Source: Pyropia haitanensis
Taxonomy: Eukaryota; Rhodophyta; Bangiophyceae; Bangiales; Bangiaceae
DNA length: 64,000 nt
Assembly (NCBI GenBank): GCA_008729055.1
Contig: SDUX01000112.1
Location: 62,001 to 126,000, forward strand
Direction: 5' to 3'
Part shown: piece by piece, positions 1-9,189 of the stretch
How positions within the stretch are numbered: the first letter of the stretch is position 1
Layout: each line of letters starts with the position of its first letter
The notes under the pieces: model-generated
What the model was told of the DNA's origin: nothing
What the model saw: only the letters and a program-made list of their open reading frames with translations
The model's database searches: none
Translations under genes and position numbers: made by a program

Positions 1-1461
1 CAGCAGCCGCGTGCGGTTGCGGCTGGCCGATGGGCGGCGGTCCGAGCCCGCCGCGACGGCGCTGGCGGCGGCCTTGAGCCGCGCCAGCAGCGACGCTTGC
101 TCTGCCCGCAGGGCCGTGGCATAGGCCATCGGGTCGGCCGCGTGGCGGGCGGCGGTGGCGGCGGCCGCCTCCTCCGCCGCCGCACGGACAGCGGCCTTTT
201 CCGCGGCCACCCGCGCGCGAGCGGCTGCCGCGCCGCGCATCATCTTGAGGCGGCGCTTGACCTTGAGCTCCGCCGCTGGCAGGTCCCCGTCTGGGGTCGC
301 CAGCAACGCGTCCTCCGCGGCCACCCGCTCGTGGGCGGCCGTCACCGACGCGGCCTTGGCGGCACCAAGCGCGGCAGCCGCCTCGCTCACCTCCACTTCG
401 GCAGCATTGAGCGCGTCGGTCACCGCTCCGGGAGGGGGCAACCGTCGGTGGGCGAGGTAGAAGAAGAATGCGTCCTCATCGGCGTGGCGTAGCGACACGG
501 CGCGCCGGAGGGGAGTCGCCTTTGCCAGAGCTGCTAGCAGAGGCGCCGCCTCCTCCTCTGTGTAGGGCACCGGCGGAAAAGGAGCAGGCGTGGAACCGGG
601 ACCAGGAGATGTGCCGCGGGAGGGGGGACCACCGCCTCTGCTGGTGCCGCCTTTGCCACCGCAGGACCGCCCAGGCTTGGCCTTCCCTTCCCTAGAAGGA
701 GACTGGGAAGACCGCTTTACGCGCGTCTTGCCTTCTACATCCCCATTGTCGCCACCCTCCTCGTCCTCCTCCTCCATGTCGACATCCTCCTCTTCCAGCT
801 CCATCTCCACATCCGCGTCCGCGTCGGCCACAGCGCCGCGTCGCGATCGCCCGCAACGGCGGCGACGACCGCCGCCGCCGCCGCCACCGCCGCCGTCGCC
901 GTCGCTATCGTCGTCGTCGTCAGCTTCCGCTCCCGCTGCCGCCGCTGCCTTTTCGGCATCGCGCTTGGCTTTTCTCGCCGCCATCCTCTTTTTTTCATAG
1001 TCTCGCTCCGCCCCACCGCCCGGCGCGCCAGCTCCTCTGCCAAAGGCCCCGCGGCGGCGGCAGCGGCTGCCGCCGCTCGTGGCAGCCGCACCCGCCTGAC
1101 CGCCGCGTCGAACACGTCCGGGTCGTCGCGCACGGCCGCCAGTTCCGCCTCATCGTCGGCCGACACGTAGGCCGTTGCGGCCATGAGTGCCTCGGCGTGG
1201 TCACCACGGAGGGGCGGCCCGTCCTCTGGGTGCAGCAGCTGCACGCGGCGGCGCAGGGTTGACGAAATAGCGGCGCCGCCCACATCGACGCGCACCGCCC
1301 CTGACGCGGCAAAGCGGCCGCCTGCCACGGGCAACACGTGGGAGGCGGCGTGGCCGGCCGACACGACCAGCGCGTCTGGGGAGCCATACGTGAGGGGTGG
1401 CAGTGCCCCACCGCCGCCGCCCGCGTCGGTCGCAAACACCCCCCGCCCGGCCGGGCCCTCC
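1..1461 (-). CDS. ARP5: Actin-related protein 5 (INO80 chromatin remodeller subunit), C-terminal part, frame-broken and running off the window
   Basis: ARP5 is the actin-fold subunit that couples INO80 ATPase activity to nucleosome sliding in the nucleus. Reading leftward from 1461 the frame gives the actin-fold segment DALVVSAGHAASHVLPV, then VDVGGAAIS and RRRVQLLHP, which match the ARP5 pattern of a LVxSxGHxxxHVxPV strand, a NxGG loop and an LLQLKYP helix. From 984 to 1, a second frame without any stop continues with MAARKAKRDAEK, a long acidic D/E tract, ELKVKRRLKMM and DPMAYATALRAEQ. These correspond to the large ARP5-specific charged insertion. The two frames meet at a run of seven A (plus-strand T run 989-995); one extra A would join them. 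A candidate acceptor (CAG) lies at 1462-1464. An ATG at 1490 is in frame, but the N-terminal actin half is not visible upstream. Family call is firm; exon structure is not. Confidence 0.8.
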
Positions 1462-1464
1462 CTG

Positions 1465-2132
1465 TGCGTGTTGCAGTTATACAGGTACATACATACAGCA
1501 AGGCTTGCAACGTGCCGGTGGGTGCGTGGCGTGTCTGGTGGCCGCCATCACCGGCGCCATAGCCACGCCCGACCATAGGGCGGGAAGCCAATGGGGGTGG
1601 GGTGGCCACGCCGAGTGACACACGGCCGACGCACCGGCCGTCGGCGGACGGCGGTGGGTGGCTCACGACGCGGCCGGGGGGCCAACGGCACTGGACCCGC
1701 ACGCGGCAACCGCAGGGACGACCCTGTGGAGCGGGTGCGTCGCCAGAGCACCACGCCAGACGACCACCCCTGTGTGGACGGACCCCCAGTGGTGGGGCGT
1801 CCCCGCCTCGGCAGGGGGGGAGACCGGGCCACTCGGGCCAGCCGCTCTGCCAATCGTCGCGTCCCAAGACGTGGCACGGACGCGACCGCCGTCCGCGTCG
1901 ACCGGGCGCCGACCGCGTCCCGACTCGGCTCGCCGTGACCCATCTCTCTCCCTGCTGTGGCGTGCCGACCCCCTCTCCCCCTTCCCCACTCTGTCCTCAC
2001 CCCCGCTGTTCTTTCCGCCACCCTCCGCTCTCCCCTTTCCCGTTGCTCCCCCTCGTCCCGTCCCCCACCCCCCCCCCCCCCCCCCCCCCGCGCCCCCCGC
2101 TCACCACCACTGCCTCCTTGTCCGCCGCCGCC
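1465..2132. other. Intergenic/intronic stretch between ARP5 and the secreted-protein gene
   Basis: No coding segment recognised on either strand. In particular, no actin N-terminal signature (phosphate-binding loop 1) reads on the minus strand. The last 150 bases are C/T-rich with an uninterrupted C tract around 2068-2090, resembling the 5' leader seen before other genes in this window. Confidence 0.5.
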
Positions 2133-3225
2133 ATGACGCTCCGCGTGGCGGCCAAGCTGCTGTCGGTCGGCGTGGTGGCCGCCGCCGCCACGGCGGCGGC
2201 GCGCGCCTGGGACGCGGGCCCCCCCGCGGGCGTGCACAGCCCGTGCAGCGGCGGCGCCCTCCCCGCCGACGCCGCTGCCGAGCCGCGGGCGGCGTCGGAC
2301 GACGGGCTGCCCGCCGCGGCGGGCGGCCGCGCCGCCGGCCGCGCCGCCGCGCCCTTTTAACGCCACCCGGTGCTACGTGGCGTGCCCGTGCGGCGCCGCC
2401 CGTGCCGGCCTGTCGGACGTGCGTGCACAGCCTCCGCTGGCGGGGCAACGCCCCCCCTGTGGGTGGTCCCCAACGCGCTCGCGCTGCTCGCCGCGTCGAC
2501 GGCGCCCGCCGCCCGTGGCCGCCGCGGCGGCGATGCGCGCGCCCGCGTGTCGGGCGGCGTGGGAGGCGGAGCTGTGGGGGGGAGGACCTGCCCGGCCGGG
2601 CGGACCACCCGCTCGACCGCCGCCGCCGGGGCACCCCTTTTTCCAGCGCCCGCGACGTGCGGTACGACGGCCGCCGCACGTCGACCGTCACGTACACGTA
2701 CCTGTGCAAGTCGACGGACCGTTGCGCGCGGAAGGAGGCGGCCGCGGCGGTCGGCCGGCTGGGCGCCCTCGCCCGCCCGTCGGCGGCAACGTGCCGCACG
2801 CTCGGCGCGGCGCTCCCTTACGTCACCGACAGGATGCCCTGCCACGCGTCGGGCTTTTCCGCGTTTTCCGTCCCGCCCCTCCTCCACCCCGTCGCCGAGT
2901 CCTACGTGCCGTCCGTGCAGGCCGCCCACCCGGCGGTCGGCGCGTGGTCGGCCGCGGACGGTCCGCGGGGCGTGGGGCGGTGGCCGACGGCGCGTTTGTG
3001 GCGGCGTCGGGGGCGGCCAATGCGGTCGCGCCCGCCCTCATCGCCGCCCTCACCGCCGGCGACGGCGCGTGCGTCATGACGCCAGACGCGCCGGTCGTGT
3101 ACCGGGGGTACTGCTTCCTGGGTGACCCGGCGGTGGAGCGGGAGGTGGCGCGCGCGCTGGCGCTCACGTACGACACCACCGCCACCTGGCTGGCGGAGCT
3201 GTGGCGTACCAAGGCGATGACGTGA
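2133..3225 (+). CDS. Secreted cysteine-containing protein of unknown function, frame-broken
   Basis: The ATG at 2133 follows a C-rich leader and opens with MTLRVAAKLLSVGVVAAAAT, a typical signal peptide. The frame stops at 2358-2360 right after a TTTT run; with one T fewer it continues as NATRCYVACPCGAARAG. Protein-like text then moves between frames: TPPLWVVPNALALLAAST near 2460, RDVRYDGRRTSTVTYTYLCK near 2650-2720, and DGAFVAASGAANAVAP to YRGYCFLGDPAVEREVARAL near 2980-3160, ending WLAELWRTKAMT and a stop at 3223-3225. At least four frame changes are needed, several at C/G/T homopolymers. It is either one gene with several consensus indels or a decaying gene. The Cys residues and signal peptide suggest an extracellular or vesicle-lumen protein. 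I do not recognise a family. Confidence 0.5.
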
Positions 3226-3381
3226 GCAGGCGGCGGGGGGGGGCCATTTGACTAGCGCATCATGCCGCCCTTTACCCCGACACGCTGGACCGGGCCGATC
3301 CCCATGGGGTTCCCACGACGGCAGCAGCGATAAGGACGGCGGCAGTGGCCGCGGCGACGGTGACGCCGGCGGAGGCCGTGA

Positions 3382-3419
<38 letters not shown>

Positions 3420-3612
3420 AGGGATGGCCGGCGGCGAGCGCAGCCGCTCTGCGGGCCAACCCCTCCCCCCCCACCCCCTTCTCGCCCAGCCTTGTCCTCT
3501 GCTGCCGCGCTTGGCTCGCCGCGGCGGGTCAGGCCACTCTGTGTCGGTCGCGGCAACCGCGGCCATATGAGCGGCGCGGACAGAGGGCCACCGCCGCGGC
3601 GGCCGTGGCCGT

Positions 3613-3644
<32 letters not shown>

Positions 3645-4628
3645 GCGCCGTGTGGTCTTGTCCACCCCCCTCCACCCCCCCCCTCCTACCGCGGTCAGCA
3701 CCAAAGGGTAGCTACCTAAGAAAGACGCGGGAGGGGGGAGGGAGTGGCCTGGCGGCACCCCACCGGCCGGCCACGGAGACGACAGCAACGATCGTAGCAG
3801 CGGCAGAGGCAAACCTGGCGGCCGCCGCGGCGGCAGCGGCGGCCGTGCACGCCGCCGCGGCAGCGGCAGCAGCAGCGGCAGCGGCGGCCGCGGCGGCGGC
3901 GGCGGCCAAGGCGGGACGGGAATGCGGGCGGGCCGCGGTGCCTTCCCCCCCCCCCCCCCCCCCGCACCCGCACCCAGCCCTTTCCCGCCGCCGACCAGCC
4001 GCGGTCGTCAGCGTCAGCGCGGCGGCTGCGCCGCCGCCGTTGTTCCGGCGCTGCGGCCGCCGGCCGCCGCGGCTGCCGCCATCGCCGCGGGGGGGGGGAA
4101 GGGGAAAGGTGGGTGGGGTGTCGGCGCGCCGCCGCTGCTGCTGCTGCCGCTGCTGTCGCTGCGGCCGCTGCTGCTGCTGCTGTCGCTGCTGTCGCTGCTG
4201 CTGCCGCTGCTGCTGCCCCTGCCGCTGCCGCTGCCACCGCCACCGTGGCGCCGCCGCCACCGTCCCGCCGCCGCCGTCGACGCCGCCACCGCCGCCGCCG
4301 CGGCCGTTGCTGCGATGCAGCTTCCACCACCCGCCCGCTCCCCCTTCCGGCCGGCAGGTGTGCGCTCGCTCATGGCGCGGGCGGAACGGCAGCCGCGTGG
4401 CGTGGCACCGTGACGGCGGCACTCGCCGGCTCCCCCCCATTCCCGGGCGCCCGCGCCGCCCACACGGGGGTGGTGCCACCAGCGCCGTGGCGCTCGTGGC
4501 GGGACGGCGGCGGCGGCTCGTCGCTGCGGCCGGTGGTGGAGGGGGTGGCGGCGGCAGGGTGGCGGTCTCTCCACTTTTCGCCCCACCGGCTCCCCCCCCC
4601 CCGTCCCGTTCCGGCTGCGGTCCGCCGT
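3226..4628. repeat. Low-complexity GC-rich block (CGG, CTG/CCG and poly-C tracts)
   Basis: Contains a CGG run at about 3381-3420, GGC-rich runs near 3615-3640, GCA/GCG (poly-Ala or poly-Ser frames) near 3855-3910, a C run at about 3946-3962, and an interrupted CTG/CCG tract at about 4131-4245. Long open frames exist on both strands, but they are homopolymeric Ala/Gly/Pro/Arg text without domain-like sequence. No gene is called. Confidence 0.6.
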
Positions 4629-6099
4629 GGCGCCCATTGGCGGCCGGCTGTTGCGGCCACGACGGCCGCGTCGTGGGCGGGGGGGGGGAGGAGAGAAAGA
4701 CCGTGCAACGTCCTCGGTGCCGGGCGGTTGCGGCGCGCCCGGGTTGCCAGCGACTGGCGCTCGTGGGCGTCGGACCAGGCCCGCCGCTGTGGTGGCGGTG
4801 GCAAGGTGCACGGCCGCGGTGGCCGCCGGCCGCGCGGCGGCGGGGCGGCCGGGCGGCCGCGGCCACACACCCCCCCCCACCAACTTGGGGTGTCGCCCGC
4901 CGACGGCCGCGCGTCCGCGGCGGGCCGGCACGGGCGGCCGCGCAGCCGCCGCGGCGCGGCCCGCTGCTCTACTACCACCGCTGGCGCGTGACGCTCCCTC
5001 CCCCCCCCCCCCCACCCAATCCCTCACCCCCCCCCCCCCCAATTCCTCCCCCCACCGGCTGGCGGGGTGTGTTGGGTGTGGCGGCCGCGGCGCACCGCTC
5101 CCGCCGCGGCCGGCGACGCGCCCACGCCGCCGCGGCGCACGCCGGTTTCCCGTTTTGTCATTTGCTTTGTCTGCGCGCGTCTGCGCTGCGTCGGCAGCCG
5201 CGCGTAGTAGCCCGCCGCCCGCCCCAGCGGCGGCCGGCCGCGACAGCGGCGGCCGCCCCCACGCCCGGCGGCCGGTCGGCCGCGACCGCGGCGGTCGCCG
5301 CCTGGCCGGGCGCCGCCCGCGAGTGCGCGGGCGGCGGCCCGTCGCGGCCGCGCCGCGCCGCCCGCGGCGGTGGCGTGGCGCGGCCGCGGCGGCCGCCGCG
5401 CGGCCGCCCGCGCGTGCACGGGGCGGCGGCGACGGCCGCGGGCGTGCCGGGCGCCACGGCGGCGGCGGTGCGCGTCGGTGCGCGTCGCGCCGCTGTGGGG
5501 GACGGCTCCAGTGGTGCGGATGCCGGGCGGGGGGGGGGGTGAGGGGGGGGGGGGTGGTGCCTGGTGGGCGGACACTGGCCGTGCGTGCCGCCGGCGCGCG
5601 TGTCTCGCGCCCGCGTGGATGGGGGGGGGGTCGTGCGCGCCGCCGCTGCTGGCTGTGGAGGGGCCCCCTCGCGTCGGCGGCTCGTTGGGGGAGGCGCCCA
5701 TCGTTGATGACCCGCTTGTTGCGGCTGCACCCGGAGTCTGCGTTGCGTGCGGGGGGGAGGGGGTGGGGCAGTGACCCTGCTCTGGCTGTGCTTGTGTGTC
5801 GACAAGAGCGGTGGTCACGCTGCTCGTGTCGCCGCGTGGATTTGGACATTGAACGAGGGGGGGAGTGGGGGGCACGACGCCGAGGAGAAGCGGGCGGGAG
5901 TGCTGGGAATGGGGTTGCCGTTGGAAAACGCCGCGGGCGACTGGCCATGTTTGTCGTGTGGTGACAAGTTGTGAGTGCGGCGGCTGCTGTGGTGGCCGCC
6001 GCGCACGGCGACCGTCCCGAGACGCCATTCCCGTGATCACGCGCTGCGCGTGGGAGAGTCCCACGCCACCCCCCCCCTCTGCGAGCCCGCGCGCACCGC
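4629..6099. other. 3' flank of the left ankyrin gene within the inverted repeat
   Basis: About 1.47 kb shared with 21556-23019. Rich in C and G homopolymers, for example around 4999-5040. Open frames on both strands are compositional, and the frames differ between arms because of small indels, which argues against coding. It probably contains the 3' UTR of the ankyrin gene. Confidence 0.5.
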
Positions 6100-9000
6100 C
6101 TACCCCGACGTCCCCGGCGGCGGCTCCTCGTCGGCGTCTGGTCGGCGCGCCCGCCCCGTGATGGCCAGCCGCGCAAACTGCCGCGGCCCAAACCCGTCGG
6201 CGCCCCGGGCGATGCGCAGGCACAGCAGCCGGATGCCGCGGTGGCCCACCCGCTCGACGCGCACGCCGGCGGCGAGGAAGCACAGCACCACCGCTCGAAA
6301 GTCGCCCAGCTTGCGACTCACCCGCAACGGCACGCCCGCCAGGTCCAGCTCGCCGTCTGGCTGGCCCCGCCGCACCAGGTGGCCGGCGGCGGCGCCGCGT
6401 AGGCGGCGGCCGACGCCCTCGCGGTCCGCCGCCCGCGTGTTGTCCGTCTCGGCCGCCCGGACGGCGCGCTCCAGCCACGCCACCGCCCCGTGCAGCGGCG
6501 TCTCGTCGTCCTCGTTGCGGCGGTGAACGTCCGCGCCAAGGCCGACCAGTGCGCTCACAGAAGGCGCGTCCACGGCGCTGGCGGCAATGTGCAGCGGCGT
6601 GGTGCCTGTCTCGTCGGTGGCTGACACAAACGGGCGGAGCTGCGGCTTGGAGAACAGCGCCACCCGTCCGTACTTGGCCGCACCGTGCATGGGCGTGCTG
6701 ACCGCCGCCGCTGGATGGTGCTCGGACTTGAGCTGGTCGACGATCGCGCCGTGGCCGAGCGCTGCGGCATTGTACAGGGGTGTGAGGCCCATGATATCCA
6801 CCACGCCGCAGTGCGCGCCGTGACGGAGCAGCAGCGCCACAACCGCTGTGTGCCCCTTGGCGGCAGCGTAGTGAAGCGGCGTCCGGCCGTCTTCGTCAAC
6901 CGCGTTCACGCCAATGTCTGGTGACCGAGACGGCTTGTCTAGTGTCTTACGACGAGGAAGTGCGCCCTGTTCAACGCGGCTGTCCTCTTCACCAGACGCC
7001 ACGGGAAGGTACGGGAACAGCGCAGCGACAACGGCTGGCCTGCCTCTCTCTGCGGCCATGTGCAGCGGTGCTCGGCCATGGTGGTCTCGAATGTCCGCGC
7101 CGGCACCAGCGTCACACAACGCAACCAAAGCGCCGCGACGCAGAGCACAAGCAGCAGCATGCAAAGGTGTCGATCCGTCGGCGTCCACAGCTCCAACGAC
7201 AGCACCCGCGTCGAGCAGTGTCCGCACCGCCGCGGCGCTGCCACTGCGCCCCGCCTCGTGCAGCGCCGTGCGCCCGCCATTGGCGGTTCCGCCCACGTCG
7301 GCACCCGCGTCCACCAGTGTCCGCACCGCCGCAGCGCTGCCACTACACCCCGCCTCGTGCAGCGCCGTGCGCCCGTACTTGTCGGTTCCGCCCACGTCGG
7401 CACCCGCGTCCAGCAGTGTCCGCACCGCCGCAGCGCTGCCACTGCGCCCCGCCTCGCGCAGCGCCGTTCGCCCGTGCTTGTCGGTTCCGCCCACGTCGGC
7501 ACCCGCGTCCACCAGTGTCCGCACCGCCGCAGCGCTGCCACTCTGTCCCGCCTCGTGCAGCGCCGTGCCCCCGCCGTTGTCGGTTCCGCCCACGTCGGCA
7601 CCCGCGTCCACCAGTGTCCGCACCGCCGCAGCGCTGCCACTCCATCCCGCATGGTGCAGCGCCGTGCGCCCGTTCTTGGCGGTTCCGCCCACGTCGGCAC
7701 CCGCGTCCAGCAGTGTCCGCACCGCCGCAGCGCTGCCACTCCACCCCGCCTCGTGCAGCGCCGTGCGCCCGTCGTTGGCGGTTTCGCCCACGTCGGCACC
7801 CGCGTCCAGCAGTGTCCGCACCGCCGCAGCGCTGCCACTGCGCCCCGCATAGTGCAGCGCAGTACGCCCGTCGTTGTCGGTTCCGCCCACGTCCGCATCC
7901 GCGTCCACCAGTGTCCGCACCGCCGCAGCGCTGCCACTCCACCCCGCCCAGTGCAGCGCCGTGCGCCCGCCGTTGTCGGTTCCGCCCACGTCGGCACCCG
8001 CGTCCACCAGTGTCCGCACCGCCGCAGCGCTGCCACTGCGCCCCGCCCAGTGCAGCGCCGTGCGCCCGCCGTTGTCGGTTCCGCCCACGTCGGCACCCGC
8101 GTCCACCAGTGTCCGCACCGCCGCAGCGCTGCCACTCCACCCCGCCTCGTGCAGCGCCGTGCGCCCGTCGTTGTCGGTTCCGCCCACGTCGGCACCCGCG
8201 TCCAGCAGGAACTCGATGACCTCGGAACTGCCACCTCCCGCCGCCCACTGCAGCACCGTGCGCCCATCGCCACATGTTGCCTCCGCCTTGTCACCTGCTT
8301 TGAGCAGTGCCTTCACCGTCGCGACATTGCCTCTGCCCGCGGCTGTGTGGAGCGGCGTGACGCCTACAGCAATGGAACTTGGCTGGTGAACCCAATAGAA
8401 GAACGAAAATGTATCTAAGAATGGTGTCTCATCAAGCACGGAGACTTGACAAGTTGTCCCCTCCACCTTGGCGCCCGCGTCCAACAATACTCGAACAGCG
8501 TCGTCACCACTGCCCCTGCCCACCATGTGTAGAGCAGTCAGGCCTGGCATGGAGCGAGCACCCACATTGGCACCCGCACACACCAACGCCCGTACCGCTG
8601 CCGCGCTCCCACTGTCCGCCGCACAGTGCAATGGTGTCTCACCAAAGTCGGTGCACGCCTCGACGTCTGCCCCCGCGTCCAGCAGCGCACGAATGGTGGC
8701 CACGTCCCCCGCTGCCGCCGCGCAGTGCAGGGCGGTCGCTCCAACGTCGGCCGCAGCGTCAACGGGCGTGCCAGCGGCCAACAGCGCCCGCATCGTCGGC
8801 ACGTGTCCGCTGCTGGCCGCCCAGTGCAGAGGCAGATAACCGACATCGCTCCAGTTCCGGTTTCTTGTGGAAGCGGCCGTCACGCTGGCGCCAGCCGCGA
8901 ACAGCACGCCCACCGCCTCGACGTCCCCGGCGGCAGCCGCCCAGTGCAGGGCCGTGTCGTCATGGTCATTCGTCTCTGCGACGTTGGCGCCCGCCTCGAG

Positions 9001-9189
9001 CAGCGCCCGTACGGCTGCCACCCCGCCGCTCCACGCGGCCTCGTGCAATGGCACCAGCGGGAGCGCCCGCTCTTTGAATCTGGGCAGCAACCGCGGCGGC
9101 CACCCCCGCGGCGCGCCCGCCGCGGCGCCAGTCCCCACCGCCGGCTCGGTCGGCGGCGGCGCGGTCGCCTCGGCCGCCGTCGTCGCCAT
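6100..9189 (-). CDS. Large ankyrin-repeat protein, intact left-arm copy
   Basis: A single open frame of 1029 residues from the ATG at 9187-9189. After a short N-terminal leader, about 25 ankyrin repeats follow with recognisable TALHxAA...VxxLLDAGAD cores. The first eight are diverged. The middle ten (7195-8205) are near-identical 33-residue units of the type GRTALHEAGWSGSAAAVRTL, encoded by 99-bp DNA repeats. The last group is diverged again. A non-ankyrin insert (DETPFLDTFSFFYWVHQ) interrupts repeat 6. The C-terminal ~110 residues (VGRRLRGAAAGHLVRRGQ, then RKLGDFRAVVLCFLAAG) are not ankyrin and are shared by all three copies in this window. Ankyrin arrays bind proteins; partner and site of action cannot be told. 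No signal peptide or membrane segment is seen. Confidence 0.9.
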   Translation of the reverse strand: MATTAAEATAPPPTEPAVGTGAAAGAPRGWPPRLLPRFKERALPLVPLHEAAWSGGVAAVRALLEAGANVAETNDHDDTALHWAAAAGDVEAVGVLFAAGASVTAASTRNRNWSDVGYLPLHWAASSGHVPTMRALLAAGTPVDAAADVGATALHCAAAAGDVATIRALLDAGADVEACTDFGETPLHCAADSGSAAAVRALVCAGANVGARSMPGLTALHMVGRGSGDDAVRVLLDAGAKVEGTTCQVSVLDETPFLDTFSFFYWVHQPSSIAVGVTPLHTAAGRGNVATVKALLKAGDKAEATCGDGRTVLQWAAGGGSSEVIEFLLDAGADVGGTDNDGRTALHEAGWSGSAAAVRTLVDAGADVGGTDNGGRTALHWAGRSGSAAAVRTLVDAGADVGGTDNGGRTALHWAGWSGSAAAVRTLVDADADVGGTDNDGRTALHYAGRSGSAAAVRTLLDAGADVGETANDGRTALHEAGWSGSAAAVRTLLDAGADVGGTAKNGRTALHHAGWSGSAAAVRTLVDAGADVGGTDNGGGTALHEAGQSGSAAAVRTLVDAGADVGGTDKHGRTALREAGRSGSAAAVRTLLDAGADVGGTDKYGRTALHEAGCSGSAAAVRTLVDAGADVGGTANGGRTALHEAGRSGSAAAVRTLLDAGAVVGAVDADGSTPLHAAACALRRGALVALCDAGAGADIRDHHGRAPLHMAAERGRPAVVAALFPYLPVASGEEDSRVEQGALPRRKTLDKPSRSPDIGVNAVDEDGRTPLHYAAAKGHTAVVALLLRHGAHCGVVDIMGLTPLYNAAALGHGAIVDQLKSEHHPAAAVSTPMHGAAKYGRVALFSKPQLRPFVSATDETGTTPLHIAASAVDAPSVSALVGLGADVHRRNEDDETPLHGAVAWLERAVRAAETDNTRAADREGVGRRLRGAAAGHLVRRGQPDGELDLAGVPLRVSRKLGDFRAVVLCFLAAGVRVERVGHRGIRLLCLRIARGADGFGPRQFARLAITGRARRPDADEEPPPGTSG
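7195..8205 (-). repeat. Ten tandem 99-bp repeats encoding near-identical ankyrin units
   Basis: Each 99-bp unit carries the constant block GTCCGCACCGCCGCAGCGCT (plus strand) and the block CCGCCCACGTCGGCACCCGCG. Units differ only at a few codons (HEAGW, HWAGR, HYAGR, HHAGW, HEAGQ, REAGR, HEAGC). Because the period is a multiple of three, gain or loss of units keeps the frame. Confidence 0.95.

Noticed and set aside
3248..5542. Very long open frame of Ala/Gly/Pro/Arg text
   Set aside because: Purely compositional; crosses the inverted-repeat boundary, and the duplicated part is not kept in frame in the other arm.
7195..8205. Regularly spaced repeats resembling a CRISPR array
   Set aside because: Units are contiguous 99-bp coding repeats with variant codons, not short repeats separated by unique spacers, in a eukaryotic genome.
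6939..8418. Long open frames on the strand opposite the left ankyrin array (repeated Arg/Pro or Ser/Ala text)
   Set aside because: They are reverse or shifted readings of the 99-bp ankyrin units; only the minus-strand frame shows ankyrin consensus.
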